Assembly (NCBI GenBank): GCA_041306075.1
Contig: JBFYKH010000073.1
Coordinates: forward strand, 1 to 45,842
DNA from: JAHIYG01 sp041306075
Lineage (GTDB): Archaea > Altiarchaeota > Altiarchaeia > IMC4 > SCGC-AAA252-I15
Length of the DNA: 45,842 nucleotides
Reading direction: 5' to 3'
Of this stretch, positions 1 through 8,147 are shown one piece after another. A model generated the notes under the pieces. It saw only the letters and a program-made list of their open reading frames with translations, was not told where the DNA came from and made no database searches. Within the stretch, counting starts at the first letter, position 1; the number at the start of each line of letters is the position of its first letter. A program made the position numbers and the translations under genes.

Positions 1-164
1 ACAAATTAAAGCGGGAGATAGCATACAATCTCTCCAGGCATGATGAAAAATCCAAGAATAAGAGGGGCAAATTCTGGAGGGGCATAAGCAAAAAATCCAA
101 GCTCATTCAAAGATCCAGGGAAATACCTCCCGAGGACAGCGATTTTAAGGCAGTCTACGAATAG
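1..164 (+). CDS. 3' end of an unknown basic protein (cut by left edge)
   Basis: Reading from base 3 there are 53 open codons up to a TAG at 162-164, with no start inside the window. The visible peptide is very basic, with lysine/arginine clusters such as SKNKRGKFWRG, and ends EDSDFKAVYE. Base composition is more A+T-rich than the core genes and matches the neighbouring Fic gene. No family is recognisable from this fragment. It could also be a chance open frame, since only one of the six frames was tested by its length; the consistent codon make-up favours a real tail. Confidence 0.4.
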   Translation, partial: KLKREIAYNLSRHDEKSKNKRGKFWRGISKKSKLIQRSREIPPEDSDFKAVYE

Positions 165-466
165 ACTATCGGAACACGGAGCCCCGCAACCTATCTATTA
201 AGGTCCGGTCAGGGAGTCCAACCCGCAGACCAAAATTTGAGATACAAACATCAATAGCTGTTGGCTCTTTTTCTTGGTCGTCTGCTGGTGGTCTCGGTTG
301 GGGCGATACTCGCCAGATTGGCAGTATACGCTGGTTCTGGCTTGTTTAACTGTTTTTGTCAAAACCTTCATAGGGATTCGAACACTTGGTTAGGGTTTAT
401 GGGACGTAGTATATGTTACCCCTACATTTTTTTGCATTTATATTTTTGTAGGTCTAATTTAGTATT
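165..466. other. Intergenic stretch before the Fic gene, holding repeat copy A1
   Basis: About 300 bases without a convincing gene. A 102-codon open frame at 261-569 is not protein-like and runs into the Fic gene in another frame. The stretch contains the first copy of a 41-base repeat (307-347) whose second copy follows the Fic gene. Bases 425-466 are A+T-rich (TTATATTTTTGTAGG, TTAGTATT) and probably hold the Fic promoter. Confidence 0.5.
307..347 (+). repeat. Imperfect direct repeat A, copy 1
   Basis: This 41-base segment matches 1540-1580 at 34 of 41 positions without gaps. Most of the seven differences fall in two short potential hairpins and keep pairing: repeat positions 24 and 35 are G-C here and A-T in the other copy. 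Weaker similarity extends a few tens of bases to either side. The copies bracket the Fic gene. Function is unknown; recombination site, structured RNA or remnant of a mobile element are all possible. Confidence 0.6.
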
Positions 467-1429
467 ATGTATTTTAAGGACAAGGTCATCAGAGGCAGGA
501 AGTACAGATACCTCACTAAATCCATCAGGATGCCTGACGGGTCAGTCAAGACATTGCAGCGACTCGTGAGGGAAAAAATTAGTCTTGAGGCCGCGGTCAA
601 GGAGTATGCAGAGTATATGGGTGCTGAGGAAAAAAGAGTCAACACGGAATATGCGCTATCCAAGTACGCCTCTGATAGCATCTTCACAAAACAGCAGATC
701 ACGAAGGTAGAGGAGATGAGGGTAGAGTACAATCAGATGTTGAAGAACTTCAGCAAAGAACAATACAAGGATGTTTTTGACAGGTTTACGGCTAATTTTA
801 CCTATGAGTCGAATGCCATTGAAGGCAACAGCCTCACACTGAAGGATGTCGCAATCATCATATTCGACGGAAGGTCGCCTGAGGGCAAAGACCTGAGGGA
901 AGTGTATGAGACGAAAAACTCAAGGCATGTGATGGACCTGATACTGAAAAACAAATTCAGAATAGCAGAAGGGGACATCCTGCGCATGCACAAGCTCATA
1001 ATGAAGGATATAGATTCCCGGAGGGGGTATAAGAAATACCCTAATTTCCTTGTTGGGAACCAACTTGTACTGACTCCACCAGAAAAGGCAAAGGAAGATC
1101 TTATATGCTTGGTTAAATGGCATGATAACGCCATCAAATCAACCCATCCATTGCGGGTTTCTTCGCATTTTCACGCAAGATTCGAGAAAATCCACCCCTT
1201 CGCAGACGGTAACGGGAGAGTCGGCAGGCTATTGTCAAACATCATTTTGATGCGTAGCGGATACCCCCCACTCATCATACGTAAAACCCAACGAACCGCT
1301 TACCTAAAATGCCTGAGTGACTTCGACACAGGCTATGCGCCAAATATTGAGAGATTCTTCCTGGAAAAGTACAAGGACACATATCAGAAGTTTTTCAGAG
1401 TATACTACGAGTACATGGCTCCGACATAA
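467..1429 (+). CDS. Fic domain protein (putative AMP transferase)
   Basis: A 320-residue Fic family protein. Fic enzymes usually move AMP from ATP onto a hydroxyl side chain of a target protein. The catalytic motif HPFADGNGRVGR is intact at residues 243-254, with H243 as the catalytic base. Upstream, S115-N-A-I-E119-G fits the (S/T)xxxE(G/N) inhibitory motif, in which the glutamate blocks productive ATP binding, so the enzyme is probably self-inhibited. Residues 1-30 are basic and may be a small N-terminal domain. The ATG at 467 follows an A+T-rich promoter-like stretch. The gene sits alone between repeat copies and next to a toxin-antitoxin pair, so it is probably accessory. Its target cannot be told from sequence. 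Confidence 0.93.
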   Translation: MYFKDKVIRGRKYRYLTKSIRMPDGSVKTLQRLVREKISLEAAVKEYAEYMGAEEKRVNTEYALSKYASDSIFTKQQITKVEEMRVEYNQMLKNFSKEQYKDVFDRFTANFTYESNAIEGNSLTLKDVAIIIFDGRSPEGKDLREVYETKNSRHVMDLILKNKFRIAEGDILRMHKLIMKDIDSRRGYKKYPNFLVGNQLVLTPPEKAKEDLICLVKWHDNAIKSTHPLRVSSHFHARFEKIHPFADGNGRVGRLLSNIILMRSGYPPLIIRKTQRTAYLKCLSDFDTGYAPNIERFFLEKYKDTYQKFFRVYYEYMAPT

Positions 1430-1432
1430 GTA

Positions 1433-1482
1433 TCCCCCGCCAAAACCGAACGAATACTTCGAGTCCCCATCGGGGCGAAACT
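1433..1482 (+). repeat. Imperfect repeat B, copy 1
   Basis: This segment begins a few bases after the Fic stop codon. It shares the order CCCCC(G/A)CC, AAACCGAAC, GTCC, GGGCGAA with bases 2191-2244, which follow the RelE stop codon. Both copies therefore sit directly downstream of an accessory gene on the same strand. The similarity is partial and was judged by eye. Confidence 0.45.
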
Positions 1483-1539
1483 CACTAGGGTAGGGAGGGA
1501 GCCCGCAAAATGCAACGGTGGCTCCCGACTGACCGCCGC

Positions 1540-1580
1540 TACTCGCTAGATTGGCAATATGCACCGGTTCTGGTGTGTTT
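1540..1580 (+). repeat. Imperfect direct repeat A, copy 2
   Basis: This is the second copy of the 41-base repeat at 307-347. Here the predicted stem is CACC/GGTG around a GGTTCT loop (1562-1575). In copy 1 the same stem has one A-T to G-C exchange and a wobble change, which suggests that folding is selected. Confidence 0.6.
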
Positions 1581-1680
1581 GGCGTGTGCTTTCTAAACCT
1601 CGTGGGGGATTCTAACATTATTTTCTATAAATCACGCTATTTTTATAGTTGTTAAGACTAATCTTACGTAAGTGTTATAT

Positions 1681-1947
1681 ATGGATGTTGCAATTACAAA
1701 AATGAGTTCTAAGGGGCAGGTAGTTATTCCTTTTGAAATGCGAGGGGGCATTAAAGAGGGTGAAAAGATGGTCATCATCCACAATGCTGACCAGTTCATT
1801 ATGAAGAAGGCGAAGGACTTCGGGAAAAACCTTGTTGAGGATTTGATTTTTGCAAAAAGAACTGAGGAAGCTCTGAGGAAATATGAAGCTGGTGAATTTG
1901 TCGAGATGGATTTTGATGAGTTCATCAATGAAGCCAAAAAATGGTAG
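1681..1947 (+). CDS. AbrB/MazE-type antitoxin
   Basis: An 88-residue protein whose N-terminus carries the swapped-hairpin AbrB DNA-binding motif MSSKGQVVIPFEMR followed by GIKEGEKMVI. The rest is an acidic, helical tail (EALRKYEAGEFVEMDFDEF) that probably wraps the toxin. Family members bind their own promoter and neutralise the partner toxin. The ATG at 1681 is preferred; an in-frame GTG at 1672 would add three residues. The stop codon overlaps the start of the toxin gene by 7 bases, typical of translational coupling. An A+T-rich stretch at 1630-1670 is the likely promoter and operator. Confidence 0.88.
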   Translation: MDVAITKMSSKGQVVIPFEMRGGIKEGEKMVIIHNADQFIMKKAKDFGKNLVEDLIFAKRTEEALRKYEAGEFVEMDFDEFINEAKKW

Positions 1948-2189
1948 CGGCCATATTTCATCCATCGTTTCAGAGGGTATTTTCCAGGATACGGGATAAA
2001 TCAACTAAACAGAAAATCATAAAACAATTCGTTAAAATACGCGACAATCCAGAGATAGGGAAACCTATGAAGTACAGTCGAAAGGGTACAAGAGAGGTTT
2101 ACATAGGCTCTTGCAGGCTCTCGTACATATACCTTAGAGCAGAAGGAAGGATAGTCTTTTTAGATTTATACCACAAAGACGAACAGTAA
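1941..2189 (+). CDS. RelE/ParE-superfamily toxin
   Basis: An 82-residue basic protein of typical RelE length. The pattern FQRVFSRI, QFVKIRDNPEIGKPMKYS, REVYIGSCRLSYIYL and the C-terminal FLDLYHKDEQ match archaeal RelE toxins, which cleave mRNA in the ribosome. Its start overlaps the antitoxin stop, so the two genes form a standard toxin-antitoxin operon. Archaeal RelE proteins usually lack the full bacterial catalytic set, so activity is inferred from family. A run of 12 C residues follows the stop codon (2192-2203). Confidence 0.9.
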   Translation: MVAAIFHPSFQRVFSRIRDKSTKQKIIKQFVKIRDNPEIGKPMKYSRKGTREVYIGSCRLSYIYLRAEGRIVFLDLYHKDEQ

Positions 2190-2190
2190 G

Positions 2191-2244
2191 TCCCCCCCCC
2201 CCCACCTAAACCGAACAGATTGTCCTAGTCCAGATCCGGGCGAA
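2191..2244 (+). repeat. Imperfect repeat B, copy 2
   Basis: Second copy of repeat B, placed directly after the RelE stop codon just as copy 1 follows the Fic stop codon. It contains a C12 tract and the shared blocks AAACCGAAC and GGGCGAA. It ends just before the stop codon of the converging Cys-rich gene. Confidence 0.45.
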
Positions 2245-2258
2245 CCTGTTTTGTTTTT

Positions 2259-3992
2259 TTAAGCGCCTAACTGTTTTTGTACCCAGCCGCGTAGGTCGTC
2301 CACCAGGTTTTTCATTTTGTCTATGATCATGGCGGTTGTCCCCCTTGCGTTCGAAGCCATGTGGTCTTTTGGGATTGTTGAAGTGGGGGCTCTTGAAGGG
2401 AGCTTCGTTTGAACGTTGCCCTCGCACATGCCGCCTAAGCATGTCGAACCTGCCTCGCAGGATCTGCTGACACAGCAGGGCTCGTTCTCGTAGCCGCAAC
2501 CTTGACCTAGTTTTAGGTCTTCAGGGCCCTTGCATACGCCTTTGCTGCAGGTCAGGCCGATGTAGCATGGGAATCCTAAAGGAGTCTCAGCGCAACAAGG
2601 CCCCCCTTGGACGCCACAGCCTGAAGAGGGGGCAGGATAGCCGTTCACGTAGATGACCGAACATTTGCCGTCCCCATACTGGCCGGTCTTACATTTCACT
2701 TCGCCAACGCATGAGGGTTCGCCTTCGAGGCCACAGCCGTCGCCTACTTTCAGCTGGCTCACATCCTTGCAGACGCCGTCATCGCATCCTAGGCCGATAT
2801 GGCATTGGATGCCGTAGTTGCTTTTTTTACAGCACTGGTCTCCTTCTCCGCCGCATCCTGAGCCCGGCGCAGGGTGACCGTTCATGTAGATGACCGAGCA
2901 TCGATTCCCGATGCATTGGCCTACCTTGCATTTTTTTTCGCCGCTACAGCAGGGTTCATCCTCGTAGCCGCAACCTTGGCCGAGCATCAGGTCTTTGGGG
3001 CCCTTGCATTTGTTCCTGCTGCAGACAAGGCCGATCGAGCATAAGTCGTTTTTGCAGCACTGTTCTTCCACTCCCCCGCAGCCTGAACCTTGCGCCGGAT
3101 AGCCGTTCGATAACAACACGGAACAGCGGTCGCCCATACATTGGCCCACTTTGCATTTTGTTTCGCCGCTACAGCAGGGTTCATCCTCGTAGCCGCAACC
3201 TTGGCCGAGCATCAGGTCTTTGGGGCCCTTACACATGCCGTTGCTACAGGATAGGCCTAGGTGGCAAGGTTGTCCGGAAGTGCCCCCCCTACAGCATTGT
3301 TCTCCCTGGCCACCGCACCCGGAACCCGCAGCAGGATAACCATTCACGTAAAAAACTACGCATTCACCTCCCATGCAATTGCCTACCTTACAGGTGGACT
3401 CGGCATCGCAGCATTTCTGGCCGTTCCCCCCACAGACGTTCAAGGTCGTAGTTGTAGGAGTTGTGGTAATCGTGCCCTTTTTGCCTTCACACAGGCAGCT
3501 GTCGTATCCGCCTTCACGCGTATATGCAGCCCACATCCCAGACGAAAAACCGCGTTGGCTGCAGTAAACCCTGCATGGCCCGTCCTTGCATGGATTGCCG
3601 AGTTTTTTTGAAAGCTCGTCAGTGCAATCCTTCCAGCATGTGGAGACATCTTTGCCAGCCCGCAGCTTTGAGTTACAAACTTCGATACATCCCTTGAACG
3701 TGGCCTTCGCACCTTCAGCGCAGCCGAGGTAGCCTTCAAGTGCGCACCATTTGGGGGCGTAGATGTCGCATGCGTTGCACCAGCAGAAGACGTCCAAGGC
3801 GCAGCCGGAATAACCGGCTACCTCACAGTAGTCATTCCTCGCACTACCACATACCCGTTCACAGTCTTCCGCGCAGGACTTATATAAGCCGTCACACTCT
3901 TCCCCCGCCCCTGCTAACGCAAAAGGGGGGGAGTATATCAGGAGCATACATGCGGCAACATAAAGGGGAAAGCCCCCCCGGTTCTGTGTCAT
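2259..3992 (-). CDS. Secreted Cys-rich tandem-repeat protein
   Basis: A 577-residue exported protein. Residues 8-28 form a signal peptide (YVAACMLLIYSPPFALAGA). A first Cys-rich domain spans about 30-170, then a Thr-rich linker (TTTPTTTTL, about 176-184). About 4.5 repeats of 75-79 residues follow (186-525), each with the order CGYEDEPCC, KCKVGQC, NGYPAxGSGCGG, QCC, HIGLxCSxGxCKGPxDL. The C-terminus (about 550-577) is an amphipathic helix (MIIDKMKNLVDDLRGWVQK). Regular CC pairs imply disulphide-bonded modules outside the cell. Parts of neighbouring repeats are identical in DNA, showing recent duplication or gene conversion. No enzyme domain is visible; adhesion, surface armour or toxin-like roles are only guesses. 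Confidence 0.85.
   Translation of the reverse strand: MTQNRGGFPLYVAACMLLIYSPPFALAGAGEECDGLYKSCAEDCERVCGSARNDYCEVAGYSGCALDVFCWCNACDIYAPKWCALEGYLGCAEGAKATFKGCIEVCNSKLRAGKDVSTCWKDCTDELSKKLGNPCKDGPCRVYCSQRGFSSGMWAAYTREGGYDSCLCEGKKGTITTTPTTTTLNVCGGNGQKCCDAESTCKVGNCMGGECVVFYVNGYPAAGSGCGGQGEQCCRGGTSGQPCHLGLSCSNGMCKGPKDLMLGQGCGYEDEPCCSGETKCKVGQCMGDRCSVLLSNGYPAQGSGCGGVEEQCCKNDLCSIGLVCSRNKCKGPKDLMLGQGCGYEDEPCCSGEKKCKVGQCIGNRCSVIYMNGHPAPGSGCGGEGDQCCKKSNYGIQCHIGLGCDDGVCKDVSQLKVGDGCGLEGEPSCVGEVKCKTGQYGDGKCSVIYVNGYPAPSSGCGVQGGPCCAETPLGFPCYIGLTCSKGVCKGPEDLKLGQGCGYENEPCCVSRSCEAGSTCLGGMCEGNVQTKLPSRAPTSTIPKDHMASNARGTTAMIIDKMKNLVDDLRGWVQKQLGA
2937..3005 (-). repeat. 69-base identical internal repeat, copy 1
   Basis: Identical to 3162-3230. 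The offset of 225 bases equals 75 codons, one protein repeat. It encodes the KGPKDLMLGQGCGYEDEPCC region of the Cys-rich protein. Confidence 0.85.
3162..3230 (-). repeat. 69-base identical internal repeat, copy 2
   Basis: Second copy of the identical segment inside the Cys-rich gene. Identity at the DNA level, including wobble bases, points to recent duplication or gene conversion between repeat units. Confidence 0.85.
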
Positions 3993-4150
3993 ACAACAAC
4001 CACCACAAAGTATGTTGATAACTGTTATTGATAAGACAGTGTAATTAAACAGTCTAATCCGGCATATAATATGGGAGAGACCGGCCTTGTTTCCGGAGGC
4101 TCGATCTGGGCGCTAGGCGTTTGTGTACAAATCCCCAAAGGCCTAAGAAC

Positions 4151-6523
4151 TTACGGGATTTTTGTGCCTACCACCGCCCCAAACAGTGCTAATGCTCCTG
4201 TTAGCAGTGGTGTGCAACAGCAGGTTTGCATTGTAGGTTCGGTTTGCTGTCCGGTCTTTTTCATCCTTGCGGGTGGTTGATGCTTATAATCCTCGGACTT
4301 TGCTTCATTGTCCCTTAACTCCCAGTGAGGCTTACCCGCATCTGTGTTGGTTACGGCTGGCGGTGTTGGAGTCTGCGCTGGAGGCTGGCCGACGGTCTGG
4401 AAGTCGTGTTCGACGAAGTATCCGCGACCTATGGATTCTGTGAGTTTGTCGTTGAATTGTTGTGACGTGAACGTGAGCGGATTGCCGGTGGCTACCCCCT
4501 CCGCAGTGACTGTTATTTTTGCGCCATATCCTGGAGGTGGGACATGCACGTATACCAGGCCTCCGATGTTTTCTGTCCTGACCTGATAGTCCAGGTCAGG
4601 CTTCTTCGGGAACTCCACCTTGACTCCATAGTAGGGGGTGTCGTTTTTTACTTTGACGTAGTGGCCTGGCAGCTTCACAGCGCTCGTCCGCTGAGGCCTT
4701 TGGTAGTTTGTCGCTGGCCCGATATTCTCGCCTGCGTCGTAGGTCCAGTTGAGGGGGTAGTCGATGAAGTATTCGCCCCTTCTCGGCTCATCTTCGTCTA
4801 ATCTCCCGTTGCCCCTGTTTTTATCTGCCCAGAGGCCATGGGCCTTGAAAACCGAGTCTATGTCCCCCCCATGGTTTGGGTATTTGGAGACGAGCCTGTC
4901 GTGGACGAACGTGAAGTCTTTGTTGTATTCTTTGAGCGCGCCCCAAATCTGGTCCGAGGTAAGGTCTATCCCGTCGTCGTTTCTTTCGTCGTATAGGTCC
5001 CAGAGCGCGCCCGCGACCGCCAGCTCCTCTGCGGCCCCCCGGTAGTCCCAGGCCTTGTAGTCGACCTCCAGGTTCCCGATGGACGCGTAGACGTCGCAGT
5101 CGGGGTACTTGTAGTGGTCGCATATCGTCATGGCCCCGTATTCCGCGAAGCCTTCCACGAAGGAGTCGCTGGTGCTGGGGTTGATGTATCCTCCGTGGTT
5201 CGCCTCCGGGGGGGTCGCCCCTTCGGGCGGCTTGGGCCACCGCCCGTACATGCTGTACATCACATGGTGGCTGAACTCATGCCATTCCCGGTTCATCGGC
5301 CTGTCGGGGGACATGTGGAGCGAATCCCTGAAGTTTATGACGATGGTCGAGTCGTCTGAGGAGTAGTATGTGTCGGAGTCCTTGACGAATGTTTCCACGT
5401 CCACCGGCAGCTTGTAATCGACGTTGGCGTGGTGGTAGTCCATGTAGTACTCCAGGGCCTCGGCCATGTGCGTGTACATTATGCCGAAGTGCCTTATGAC
5501 GGAGGGGTCCGGGCTGCCGCCGTATACGGGCGCCTTGAGGCCGTCTTTCATGTCTAGATCCTGGTTCAGGTCGCCGGCCTTGTTTATCCTGAAATCCTTG
5601 TAGACGCGCACCGGGTTGCCGCCGTAGAGTATGTTGAAGTAGTTCTTGCCGTCTTTCAGGTACTTGAGCGAGACGGAGAGCCTGCATTCGGCGTTCTTCT
5701 CAACAGACCCGTTGTAGGGGAATTCGTAGTAGCCGCCGCCGCCGGTGGTGGAATACGCCTCCTTGCCGTCTATCCTAAGGGACACCATTGCGTGCTTGAC
5801 CTTGTTGCCGAAGCCGTCGGTGACCACTCCGCCGACGACGTAATCGCCTGCCGCCGCCCGGCCCGCCTCCTTCCCGTCGAGCATCGCCTTCAGGCACGAT
5901 TCGACGGCGTCCATGCTGTCTTTGAGCTCCTCCCCGGTCTTGAATTCTTCTGCGGCAAGGTGTATCGTGTAGATGCCGCGGTAGAGGATATGGCGGAAGC
6001 CGTAATACCGGTGATTGACCACGTCTTTGTCGTGGCTGGCGGAGACTGAAGTCCGCCGCTCAAAGAGAAACGACGCCCGGTCTTCGCTGAACTCCTCCTC
6101 CAGGATCCGGTGGGTGGGCCCCCATTTGTCCACCACGGTCTGGTTTCTTATGTCCTGCGCCTTCTGTTTTAGGCCGGGCGCGTATTTGCTCGGGTTGTCT
6201 GCGTAGCGCAGGTGGTCCTTCATGGCGGTTTTTCCGTCGTAGTTGACCCATGTCTCATGGCTCATTTTCGGCGCGTAGGCTCCGCCGGGCTCCTTGACCA
6301 GCCAGCTACAGCTTATCTCGTTTCCCTGCCCGCGTTGCCCTCTAACGTCCATTTTGACCTCCGGGCAGCCGCAGTCACGCGCTTCGAGATTCGGGGACCA
6401 GGCGGCATCCTGAGCGCTGGCGAAAAAGACCATGGAAAAAAGCCAGATAACAGCTAAACCCCGAACTCTCCGATTCGAATCAGCCACCGGATAACTATTC
6501 AAACGACGGGTATAATAGGGCAT
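4151..6523 (-). CDS. Secreted membrane-anchored HExxH metalloprotease-like protein
   Basis: A 790-residue protein with a basic N-terminus and signal sequence (about 21-38, GLAVIWLFSMVFFASAQ). A carboxypeptidase-regulatory-like beta domain follows (about 225-300). The putative peptidase core has the zinc motif H415-EFS-H419 and a likely third ligand E457 in SFVEGFAEY, 42 residues after the first His. Downstream are an acidic calcium-site-like stretch (NRGNGRLDEDEP) and a beta-rich domain. A Pro/Thr-rich stalk (about 725-765) leads to a C-terminal hydrophobic anchor (PLLTGALALFGAVVG). It is paralogous to the gene at 41139-43427, which conserves the same spacing. The substrate is unknown. The start ATG lies next to a G10-TGA tract that acts as ribosome site; tract length changes could alter expression. 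Confidence 0.82.
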   Translation of the reverse strand: MPYYTRRLNSYPVADSNRRVRGLAVIWLFSMVFFASAQDAAWSPNLEARDCGCPEVKMDVRGQRGQGNEISCSWLVKEPGGAYAPKMSHETWVNYDGKTAMKDHLRYADNPSKYAPGLKQKAQDIRNQTVVDKWGPTHRILEEEFSEDRASFLFERRTSVSASHDKDVVNHRYYGFRHILYRGIYTIHLAAEEFKTGEELKDSMDAVESCLKAMLDGKEAGRAAAGDYVVGGVVTDGFGNKVKHAMVSLRIDGKEAYSTTGGGGYYEFPYNGSVEKNAECRLSVSLKYLKDGKNYFNILYGGNPVRVYKDFRINKAGDLNQDLDMKDGLKAPVYGGSPDPSVIRHFGIMYTHMAEALEYYMDYHHANVDYKLPVDVETFVKDSDTYYSSDDSTIVINFRDSLHMSPDRPMNREWHEFSHHVMYSMYGRWPKPPEGATPPEANHGGYINPSTSDSFVEGFAEYGAMTICDHYKYPDCDVYASIGNLEVDYKAWDYRGAAEELAVAGALWDLYDERNDDGIDLTSDQIWGALKEYNKDFTFVHDRLVSKYPNHGGDIDSVFKAHGLWADKNRGNGRLDEDEPRRGEYFIDYPLNWTYDAGENIGPATNYQRPQRTSAVKLPGHYVKVKNDTPYYGVKVEFPKKPDLDYQVRTENIGGLVYVHVPPPGYGAKITVTAEGVATGNPLTFTSQQFNDKLTESIGRGYFVEHDFQTVGQPPAQTPTPPAVTNTDAGKPHWELRDNEAKSEDYKHQPPARMKKTGQQTEPTMQTCCCTPLLTGALALFGAVVGTKIP

Positions 6524-6680
6524 TCACCCCCCCCCCTTAGCCTGGCAACGTTGGTATGAGGAGAGGGCTGACGGCCCACCCCCCAATAAGCATGCGAGTG
6601 CTAATTTACGCTAGAGGGGCATCGTGTGTGGGCGATGGGTAGCCGTCCGGTCAGCTGCCAGACCACCTGTTGGAGGGGCA

Positions 6681-7289
6681 TCATGCGCGGGCCTGGATCC
6701 TCCGTTCGATGTGGCTTGTGAACTTGGGGGCCAGTTTCTTGGGCAGGTAGAATCTGCCGTCCTTGTCCCGCCTCAACCCCTCGTCGTTGAAGCTGAGGCT
6801 CTCGTAGAAGGCGTCGGAGCCGGGGTTCCTCGAGGAGAGGTGGATTCTGCCTTCGCAGCCGAGCTCCCGGCTCGCATGTACGGCGAACTGCATCAGCCTT
6901 GAGCCGACGCCGCCGTACATGCGATCCCGGGCATTGTGCATGTTTTGCGGCGCGGAGTCTATGCCCTCGACGGAGAGGGATTTGGCGCCGTTGAAGCTGG
7001 ATGGCCTTACTGAAAGCGCGCCCTCCACGCGGTCCCCCATGGTGGTCGGTGTCACGAGGACGAACACCAGGTAGTCTTCGCCGTCGCTTGACAGGTATGC
7101 CCTCCCTATGTCCTCAAGCTGCGCGTCGTCTTCGGGCCGGGCAGCCCGGATTGTCGCACCCACGAGGATGTCGCGTCCGGTGTCGACAATGGATGTTTGG
7201 GCGGCGAGTTCCCGTGCCTCCATGAGCCTGACGTCAGCGAACGGGTCTGGTTCGCCGTTCATGGGGTATTTACGGATGAGCCGTGCCAT
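6681..7289 (-). CDS. GNAT-family N-acetyltransferase
   Basis: A 202-residue protein with a GNAT fold. The central strand DYLVFVLVT is followed by the acetyl-CoA loop region RMYGGVGSRLMQFAVHASRELG, then HLSSRNPGSDAFYESLSF, the usual end of the fold, where an aromatic pair packs on the CoA. Residues 1-45 are extra and start with a basic stretch. The acceptor is unknown. A TATA-like CTTAAAACC lies near -27 before the ATG. The gene runs alone on the minus strand between the metalloprotease and the ATPase-fold gene. Confidence 0.72.
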   Translation of the reverse strand: MARLIRKYPMNGEPDPFADVRLMEARELAAQTSIVDTGRDILVGATIRAARPEDDAQLEDIGRAYLSSDGEDYLVFVLVTPTTMGDRVEGALSVRPSSFNGAKSLSVEGIDSAPQNMHNARDRMYGGVGSRLMQFAVHASRELGCEGRIHLSSRNPGSDAFYESLSFNDEGLRRDKDGRFYLPKKLAPKFTSHIERRIQARA

Positions 7290-7399
7290 ATGGAATAGAA
7301 ACGGAAGCCTAAGGTTTTAAGCCTGTCCTGCGGAGGCTACCCGGGTTTTTTTCCCAGGGAGGTGCAGTGTGGAATAGTGGGGCTTAATCTGGCCAGGTG

Positions 7400-8086
7400 T
7401 CATTCTCGCGCCGGTTTTTGGAAGTGGACGGATACGCTGACGCGGTCCGCCTTGACGCCTTCTGCGTCCAGCGCCGAGGGTTCAATCCGCGAGCTCTCGC
7501 CGGATGGCGAGACCGTGATTGCCGAAACCGTCGGCTCCGCATCGGCTTGCGGCAATGCAGCCTCCAGGATATGTGTGGGGCCCCCCTTGGATTCGAAGCG
7601 CCATGCTATCCTGCTGGCGAACGATAGGGAGACTGCTATGCCAACGTGCGCGTTGGTGCCGTTGACTTGTTCTTCTATCTCCTCTGGGGAGCGGCCGAAG
7701 TATCTTAGGGGGTTGAAGGCTCCTTTGCACCTGTTGGCGACGGTGAATGACGCCCCGTCATCGCCGAAAGACCAGTATAGGGCGACTGCCGGGCCGGCTT
7801 TTGAACCGTCAAGGTACTGGAAGGCGTTGGTGGAGAACTCCATCAGCGGCCACTCTACCCTCCCCCTCATGTATCCCTCTGCTTCAGCCTGTTCGATTAG
7901 CCTCCTGCAGTCCTCGTCGAGCCTGCTCCTTTCGGCGGCGTCGTATGATGCGCAGCCGCTTCTTCCGGAGGTAAAATGCTTCACTGAATCCTTTGACAGC
8001 AGGTCCTCGGCGGGGAACTCCATCACTTGGCCGACAAGGTGGTCGTCGAGGCCCCTCTCATTCCGCACCACGTGGATTTTTTCCAT
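7400..8086 (-). CDS. Protein with a degenerate histidine-kinase-like ATPase (GHKL) region
   Basis: A 228-residue soluble protein. Residues about 75-170 resemble a GHKL ATPase domain of the anti-sigma-factor/serine-kinase type: an N-box-like EFSTNAFQYLDG, a strand ALYWSFGDDGASFTVANRC, and a late VGIAVSLSFASRIAWRFESKGG that aligns with the G2 box and last strand. A classical G1 motif (DxGxG) is not obvious, so ATP binding is uncertain. There is no phospho-acceptor or sensor domain. The last 45 residues look less conserved. A TATA-like box sits at 8108-8115. The assignment rests on fold-like pattern only and may be wrong. Confidence 0.5.
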   Translation of the reverse strand: MEKIHVVRNERGLDDHLVGQVMEFPAEDLLSKDSVKHFTSGRSGCASYDAAERSRLDEDCRRLIEQAEAEGYMRGRVEWPLMEFSTNAFQYLDGSKAGPAVALYWSFGDDGASFTVANRCKGAFNPLRYFGRSPEEIEEQVNGTNAHVGIAVSLSFASRIAWRFESKGGPTHILEAALPQADAEPTVSAITVSPSGESSRIEPSALDAEGVKADRVSVSVHFQKPARE

Positions 8087-8107
8087 AAAAACAACTGTTA
8101 TGGCCGG

Positions 8108-8115
8108 TAAATAAG
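8108..8115 (-). promoter_or_regulatory. TATA-like box for the GHKL-like gene
   Basis: CTTATTTA on the minus strand, centred about 25-26 bases before the ATG at 8086. This is the spacing expected for a leaderless archaeal transcript. Confidence 0.5.
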
Positions 8116-8147
8116 CGTGGCTGGAGAGCTAAAAAGGCTGTCGTCCC

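Noticed and set aside
370..385. GGATTCGAACAC resembling a reversed tRNA T-loop
   Set aside because: The flanking stems do not pair and no cloverleaf can be built around it.
1445..1485. tRNA T-arm-like string CTTCGAGTCCCC
   Set aside because: No matching acceptor stem, D-arm or anticodon arm on either strand.
1304..1618. Minus-strand open frame after the Fic gene
   Set aside because: It spans repeats A and B and the Fic 3' end; the peptide is not protein-like. The repeats themselves are the real signal.
6614..6690. Short direct repeat GAGGGGCATC...GGGC at 6614 and 6673
   Set aside because: Only about 20 bases with mismatches; probably a minor duplication at the end of the acetyltransferase gene.
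7330..7365. T7 run between CCCGGG and CCCAGGG as a terminator
   Set aside because: Arms are too short and the T-run lies in the loop rather than after the stem.
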